Origin: Aselliscus stoliczkanus
Taxonomy: Eukaryota > Chordata > Mammalia > Chiroptera > Hipposideridae
Direction: 5' to 3'
Assembly: GCA_033961575.1 (NCBI GenBank)
Contig: CM066728.1
Location: 183,449,678 to 183,513,677 of the forward strand
Length of the DNA stretch: 64,000 nucleotides
Of this stretch, positions 58,436 to 64,000 are shown piece by piece. Below the pieces are notes generated by a model. The model was not told the origin of the DNA. It searched no databases and was given only the letters and a program-made list of their open reading frames with translations. The first letter of the stretch is position 1. Each line of letters begins with the position of its first letter. Made by a program: the position numbers and the translations under genes.

Positions 58436-60190
58436 ATTGTGGTGATCATTTCATGATATATAAATATTGAATCTTTATGTTGTATATCTGAACTCCTGTC
58501 CTAACCTTGTCAGCCATCTCTCAGGGACATGCCAATGACTTCATAGATGTGTGGATAAGACAGCAGTTGTGGTCAGTTGACTCCAACATGACTGGGGTTA
58601 TCCCAGTGATGAAGGGTGATTAGTACTCTTTTACAGGTGGCACTAATTAGAATGCCAAAATTGAGGGCTTCCAAGGGGTGTGTGAAAATATGACTCAGAG
58701 AAGCTAGTGTTTCATTGCCCTCCATTGCACATGAGACTGCATTCTTTGGGGACAAGAATCACATCATGGTCATTTCTGTTCCTGCAGTGCTTCTATAGTG
58801 TCTGCTACTTAATGTATGCTTATAGTATTAAATAATCAAAATAGGGAATTTCATACCTGCTAAAACTTGTATTTCAATGCTGTTTAGCCATATACATTTA
58901 GAGGACAGGGAATTACTACTTAATAAGTATTTTATTTTCTATAAATATTTCTCATTTAATACTCAAACTATGAGAAGTGGTTTTTATTCTCTTTTTCACA
59001 GAATAATAAATTAAGGTGCAAATCACCTGCACATCCATTGCCTAGTGCAGATAGGCACTCATTAATTTTTGAACTATTAAACTAAAGAAACAAGCACTTC
59101 AATAAAATAAATGGTTTCACTTTAATATTTTATCTAGTTGGTAATTGTTCTCAGTGACAAATTTTGTTAATTATCCAAGATAGAAATGTTTATTTAGAAT
59201 TATTTGGATAGAACCTGAGTTCTTCTTAGATTATTAGAAAGACTATTTGAGTTCAGAGATTAAAAAAGGGGGGTTTTCTATAAAAGGTGATTTGAAATAC
59301 TCTATAATTGTGGTTTTTAATTGGGGATGCACAGCAGAAACACTTGGAAGTTTTTTTCCCCCCTAAAAAACACATATTCTAGGGCCTTAGCACAAACCAA
59401 TTACATAAGAATCTGCAGTTGTGTTTTCAGTCATGTTTGGTACACAAATCGATGAAATAAAAATTCATTAGGGCATTCGTATTCAATGTCTCTGCTTAAA
59501 TTTCTCTCGTTTGAATTTGCAACACTTGACTGTAACTTCAAGTCTATCTTTACAGAGTTTAGCCTGCTCATACCTTCATGGTTATAATTCTCCCTATCCC
59601 CTTTCTAGAATGATATTAGGAAAAAATATTTAGTCTTTCATCATAAATATATGATATGTGGATGTAAGGACTTCTAGTGAAAGATGAAGGCTAAAGAGAA
59701 GTACAAACCACTAAATTACATTAACAGAATGGGAATGGACTTGGGGAGAAGATGGTAAGGACATCAAAACATGTCTGAAAGCTGTGGTCAGAAGAAGAAG
59801 AGAGGTCTACTTCATGGAAAAATGTTTCAGCTAAATTTGAATGAATGAACATCTAGTTTGCTTCTTTGTTCTTCATAATCAAACGCATGAAGAGAAAGTA
59901 AAATCTAGGGTAGGTGAGGACCCAGGAAATGAGCACCGAAGTGCTCTAAATGAAGTAGGTTGGGGGAGATTATGTATTTTGGATGACAGAGTGTAAAAAG
60001 AAATAAAAAAAATCTCAGTAGAATGACCAAAAGTAAGCATGAACATTGTTTTGTGGATAAATTGTAATCTAGCCCTTGAGTTTAAGGAGTAAAGGTCAAT
60101 AAACTTACATTGTGGCATGGTTGTCACCATGTCTATAATAGGATTATAGTGGCCTGAACAAATGAGGTAATAGTTCCATTGTTTTAGTTC
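58436..60190. other. Unassigned non-coding stretch
   Basis: 58436-58500 (TGTGGTGATCATTTC and following) resembles a widespread L1-related mammalian repeat end. The rest, including 58500-58800, is not recognised. Confidence 0.4.
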
Positions 60191-60200
60191 TATTGCAATT

Positions 60201-60300
60201 TCTTTTCCTCCCTCCCTCCCTCCCTCCTTCCCTCCTTCCCTCCCTCCCTCTCTCCCCTTCCTTCCTTTTTTTCTTTTACCCCTCTCTCTCCTTTCTTTCT
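60201..60300. repeat. (CCCT)n/(CTTT)n pyrimidine-rich simple repeat
   Basis: Runs of CCTCCCTC and CCTTCC followed by CTTTTTTTC and CTCTC tracts. Confidence 0.95.
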
Positions 60301-61470
60301 TTTACTCTATTGCTGTGTTTGTTTAGCAATACTCAGATCATCTCCTTGACAGAGGTGTGTGTCCTAGTCCAGTAAGTTCCCTTTTCGAGGGTCTGAGGTA
60401 CCAGCAAAGCTACATCTTTTCCTCAGTGGTCTGAGTCCTAACTTTGTACTATCCCTCCCACAAACTCCTAAGTTATAATAATTTTATTCTCTCCCTCTGT
60501 TCCCTCAGCTTTAGAGTGACAGCTATAGTTACTACCTCTGTAATACTTTAGTGTTCCTTTTTGCCTTTTCAGTTTTCTAATATCTGGGTAACGATTCTTT
60601 TAATTAAATTCTCCCTATTAAAATAACTTGTGTAGTTTTTGTCTTCTGACTGGACCTTGATAATTACAACCAGAGATAAGTAGATTATGGAGTGTGGGTA
60701 ATGAAAAGGTCTTTTTGAATATTAAAGGCTTGCATGTGAAAAAAAATATTAGATATACTTTATAATGTTGGTTTCTTTTTATTTCCTCTTTGGAGATTGC
60801 CCCTATACTCTACCACCATAAATTGTCATATTCTGGAGCACATGAACCAGGTCCATGGCCACAATTGATCGGACCATTGTGGATACTTTACCTACGGAGC
60901 ACAGATTCTAGGCTGATCCAATTGCCTCTGACAACAAGGTTTGGCATAAAGTGCTCTGCCCAAAGATAGATGAACTGAGCCAAATGGATTCTTTCTTTTA
61001 TGATTTTGAACCAAGAGTCTCAGTTCAAAGCTGGACCTAAGAAGCATGTGATGCAGTTGAATCGATTAATAGCAGAGCATTAGTGGCTCATGAATTCCTG
61101 CCATGGAGTTTTTCAGAGACACTTGACCTATGAATCACTCTCTTCTATCCTCAGCAAACGCATTTCCATAATTAAGACTGGGGTTACTCTGTGAGAGAAC
61201 TGTATCCCTGTCATTTGAACGTTCAAGCAGACCATAGATGCCTGTCAAGTTTGTTTTAGAGGAGATTTCTTTAGTGAAAGCTTTTCTTGATAGAATATAA
61301 AATGTGCATATGATTCTGGGCTCTTCTCTAGACCCACTGAATAAGAATATCCTAAGCATGGAGTTAAGTAATGTACACTAAAAAATAGCATCCATAACAA
61401 CAAGAACCGCTCCTTCCTCCATGTTATGCTGAAGTAGCTAGTCTGTAGAGCATTCAGGTATGAGAAGTAA
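60301..61470. other. Unassigned non-coding stretch
   Basis: 60830-61060 has the look of an old interspersed repeat that I cannot name. No coding evidence. Confidence 0.4.
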
Positions 61471-61494
61471 AGGACTATATTGTTGTTGGGGGCA

Positions 61495-62015
61495 GTTGAC
61501 AAACTATTCCAACACTTAGTGTGTCCCCATTTTTATGATACCTCATGACTTTGTGGGTCAGCAATTCCAGCACTCCCTACAGGGCAATTCTGCACTGTCT
61601 GGGATTGATTAGAGCCACTTGGTAATATTTAACTGGAAACTAGTTTCATCTGGAGCGTACAAGATGGCATCACTCATATGACTGGCAACTCGATGGGGAC
61701 AACAGAATCCCCCTTTCCCTCTGTACAGTTTCAGGACTCTTCCTTGTAGTCTTTTCAGCAAGGTAGCTAAACATCTGATGTGGTGGCTTGACATCATGTG
61801 GTAGCTTAGGGCTCCCGCATGCAAGGAAGAAACTGGCAGTCCTTTTAAACAATAGGCCTGGATCTGACATATGCCATTTCCACTGTCCTTTATTGGTTAA
61901 AGCAGTTACAAGCCTGCCCAGATTAGAGCAGAGGGAAAATAAACCCCATCTCTCAATGAGAGATGAGCTAAAGAATTTGTGGCCATCTTTAATCCATCTC
62001 AAAGACCTCTTAATT
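61495..62015. mobile_element. Ancient mammalian interspersed repeat, family not assigned
   Basis: Order of blocks 'actattccaacacttagtg', 'tgtgggtcagcaattcc', 'atgtggtggcttgacatcatgtgg', 'ccatttccactgtcctttattggttaaagcag', 'accccatctctcaatgag' and 'aagaatttgtggccatctttaatcca' is one I recall from many mammalian loci, probably an L1M- or transposon-derived family. Frames on both strands over it are shadows. Confidence 0.5.
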
Positions 62016-62039
62016 TACTGGGAGCTCTCTCTTTAAATC

Positions 62040-64000
62040 CTGAATGGATGGCACATGAGGACAATGCCAGTGTCTGAGAGCTGTCTGAAAAGACAGGCCA
62101 GGCAGGGCATGGCTAGACAAAGGGATGTCTGGCTTGTCCTTTATTAGACAAAGAAATATATAATGCACTCATAAAAAGAGGGAGGTGCATCAGACGCAAT
62201 TTCACCCTAAGAGAGCTTTATCTAAAACTGTTTCTAATCAGAGTAGCGTATTGGAATAGGATGGCTGAGAATTGGAGTCTATAGGTTACTCTTGGATTGG
62301 AAGTAGGTAATATTTGCTGAATTCTCACCAACAGTATGCCAATAAATGTTATTTCATCACCAGTAATGTTGATAGTAACTACGAGTTAATCCAGTTTGTC
62401 ATTCTTTCAAGTTAATATGAGCATAAACATTCTTTCCATTGAAGCAATCTTTGTCTTTTAATTGAGAAGGAAAGAGAGGAGAAACTTTTAATTAGAATTC
62501 CTTTAGATTTTTAAATGGTATCATAAAACATAATACATAGGGTCAGTGTTATAATTTTTCTTGTAAAGCTGGACTGATTTCATATCTCTTACTGTAACTT
62601 CAATTTTCTGAATTGCCTTTTTTAAAGTTATAGTAACTTATTCTCTTTGAAATATGAAGGATGCTGCAATAAACTTTTCTTCTTTATTGTTGTGAAATTG
62701 TTCATAAATTGCATTTGTGAACTGTGAATATGCTGTTGGTGTTATTTACACTTGAGAGCTGATTAAACATATTTTTGTTTATATTAATTATGAAGCTGAG
62801 GCTTTTGGGATTTCTATTTTTTTTTTATTCATTTATTTTTTTCCTCCTTGTAGGGGTTGGTTATTACTTTGCTCCAAACTGCTGAGTGACTCAAAAATGA
62901 AATTGACATAGACTATTCAATATCAATATGTTGATTTACATTAACAGCACAGAAGAGAATTTCAATGAAAATGCAATGTCATTTAATAAATTAACATGTG
63001 GGACAAACTCAGGCTAAAGGTTGGTTTAACAAAGTTGTTTAAAGTTTTGTTTTGTTGAGTTAAATACTAGAGAACTAAATTCATTCTATTGATACTTTCC
63101 CAAGATAATAGTACTAAAACAACCTCCCCATCCCCACTCTCCTCAGGTGCAGGCCTTTCCAAACATACCACTGTGTTCCTGGCATTTATTCTTTTGGTGA
63201 CTTGACAGATTGCAAAAAATATCTCTTATAGGAAAGTCATCTATTTCTTCTTTGCAAGATGATTAATACAGATGTCTTTTTGTGCAACATTTTAAATCCT
63301 CTGGCCATGCTTCTTATTCCAACCACTGCTATAGCCACCAGTTCTTCGCAGACTTCCAGCATCTTCATACAGGTAAACTTGAGAGCATCTTGCCACTGCA
63401 TCTGAGAGCCTCAGACCTGAACTAATTGCCTCTAACTTCCTGGTCCAGAGCTTCTCTGATACCACATCATAGAGACCGTTTTACTCAAGCATGACAGCCT
63501 AGAAGTGTTGGGGAAAGAATCAGATGGATACATGCTTCTCTGTCTCTTCCAGTGGACAGATGGCTCCTAGACATATTTCCTAAGCTTCTCATATTATTAC
63601 TGAGGGATGGAATAATTCCCATAGTGGTGAACAACTGTCTCCTTGTATTGGTTCTCTTTCTTTACTTTCCTGTTCCATTCCCCTGTGTTTCACTTCTGTT
63701 ACCCATGGTCACGTTCCCATATAGATTACTCACACATAAATCTTTGTCTTAGATCTCCATATATTGGGAGAACCAGAGATAAGACAGGACCTATAAAACT
63801 TGTTTTTCCCATTGAAATGATCAATAATGTGTTGGAATTTAATTAGGGCATATTTCCTCAAAATTGAAACCAAGCATATCCCAAAATATGAGACTTTGAG
63901 TTCAGTACACTGTATCATTCGTCTTTATCTTGTTTGTCTTCTCTCTGCTAGTACATTCATGACCTTTGTTCTGTTGGCACACAGACAAGAACTTTTGGAC
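62040..64000. other. Unassigned, largely repeat-poor stretch
   Basis: 62640-63080 is AT-rich without simple repeats and could hold a conserved non-coding element. 63300-63900 shows no family signature. Confidence 0.35.

Overview
The window is vertebrate nuclear DNA: AT-rich, with no compact operons, long non-coding stretches, dense interspersed repeats and no convincing intact protein-coding gene. The repeats point to a placental mammal (MIR, L2, L1, MaLR and MLT2-type LTRs) and more specifically to a bat. Many copies belong to tRNA-headed SINE families with Pol III A/B-box heads; one resembles the VES SINEs of bats and another the SINEs reported from horseshoe bats and relatives. The bat assignment is inference from recalled families, not a database result. 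I see no functional exon, no tRNA or rRNA gene and no CRISPR array.

Layout. 0-6 kb: a likely partial retroviral LTR at the left edge, a TA microsatellite, and an L2 interrupted by an ancient LTR and an 81-bp mariner MITE. 8-12 kb: a 3' L1 fragment split by a SINE with a perfect 16-bp target-site duplication (TSD), then a long and a short SINE. 15-19 kb: an L2 carrying two probable solo LTRs, MIRs, a mariner MITE next to a CA repeat, a SINE body fragment and an old L1. 23-29 kb: a MaLR LTR split by a SINE, L2 ends, a solo LTR and two short SINEs. 33-37 kb: an L2 holding a degenerate DNA transposon, MIRs and a long SINE. 39-45 kb: a solo LTR with an exact 6-bp TSD, several SINEs, a hAT MITE with an exact 8-bp TSD and a very short L1 with an inverted segment. 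45-55 kb: more SINEs, L2, a Tc1/mariner-type MITE and an L1.

The most interesting locus is 55.2-58.4 kb. It holds a dead retrocopy joining two unrelated host mRNAs on the minus strand: a 5'-truncated EEF2 copy running through its stop into its 3' UTR, then a nearly complete decorin (DCN) copy with 5' UTR, coding region and 3' UTR, ending in an A-rich (GAAA)n tail. No poly(A) separates the two parts and only one tail is seen, which suggests a template-switch chimera made during one L1-mediated event. Both coding parts are broken by frameshifts and stops.

The rest is unassigned intergenic or intronic sequence. A few AT-rich, repeat-poor blocks could be conserved regulatory elements, but that needs cross-species alignment. 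Repeat names and the human transcript comparisons are from memory; the TSDs, terminal inverted repeats, TATA boxes and AATAAA signals were read directly.
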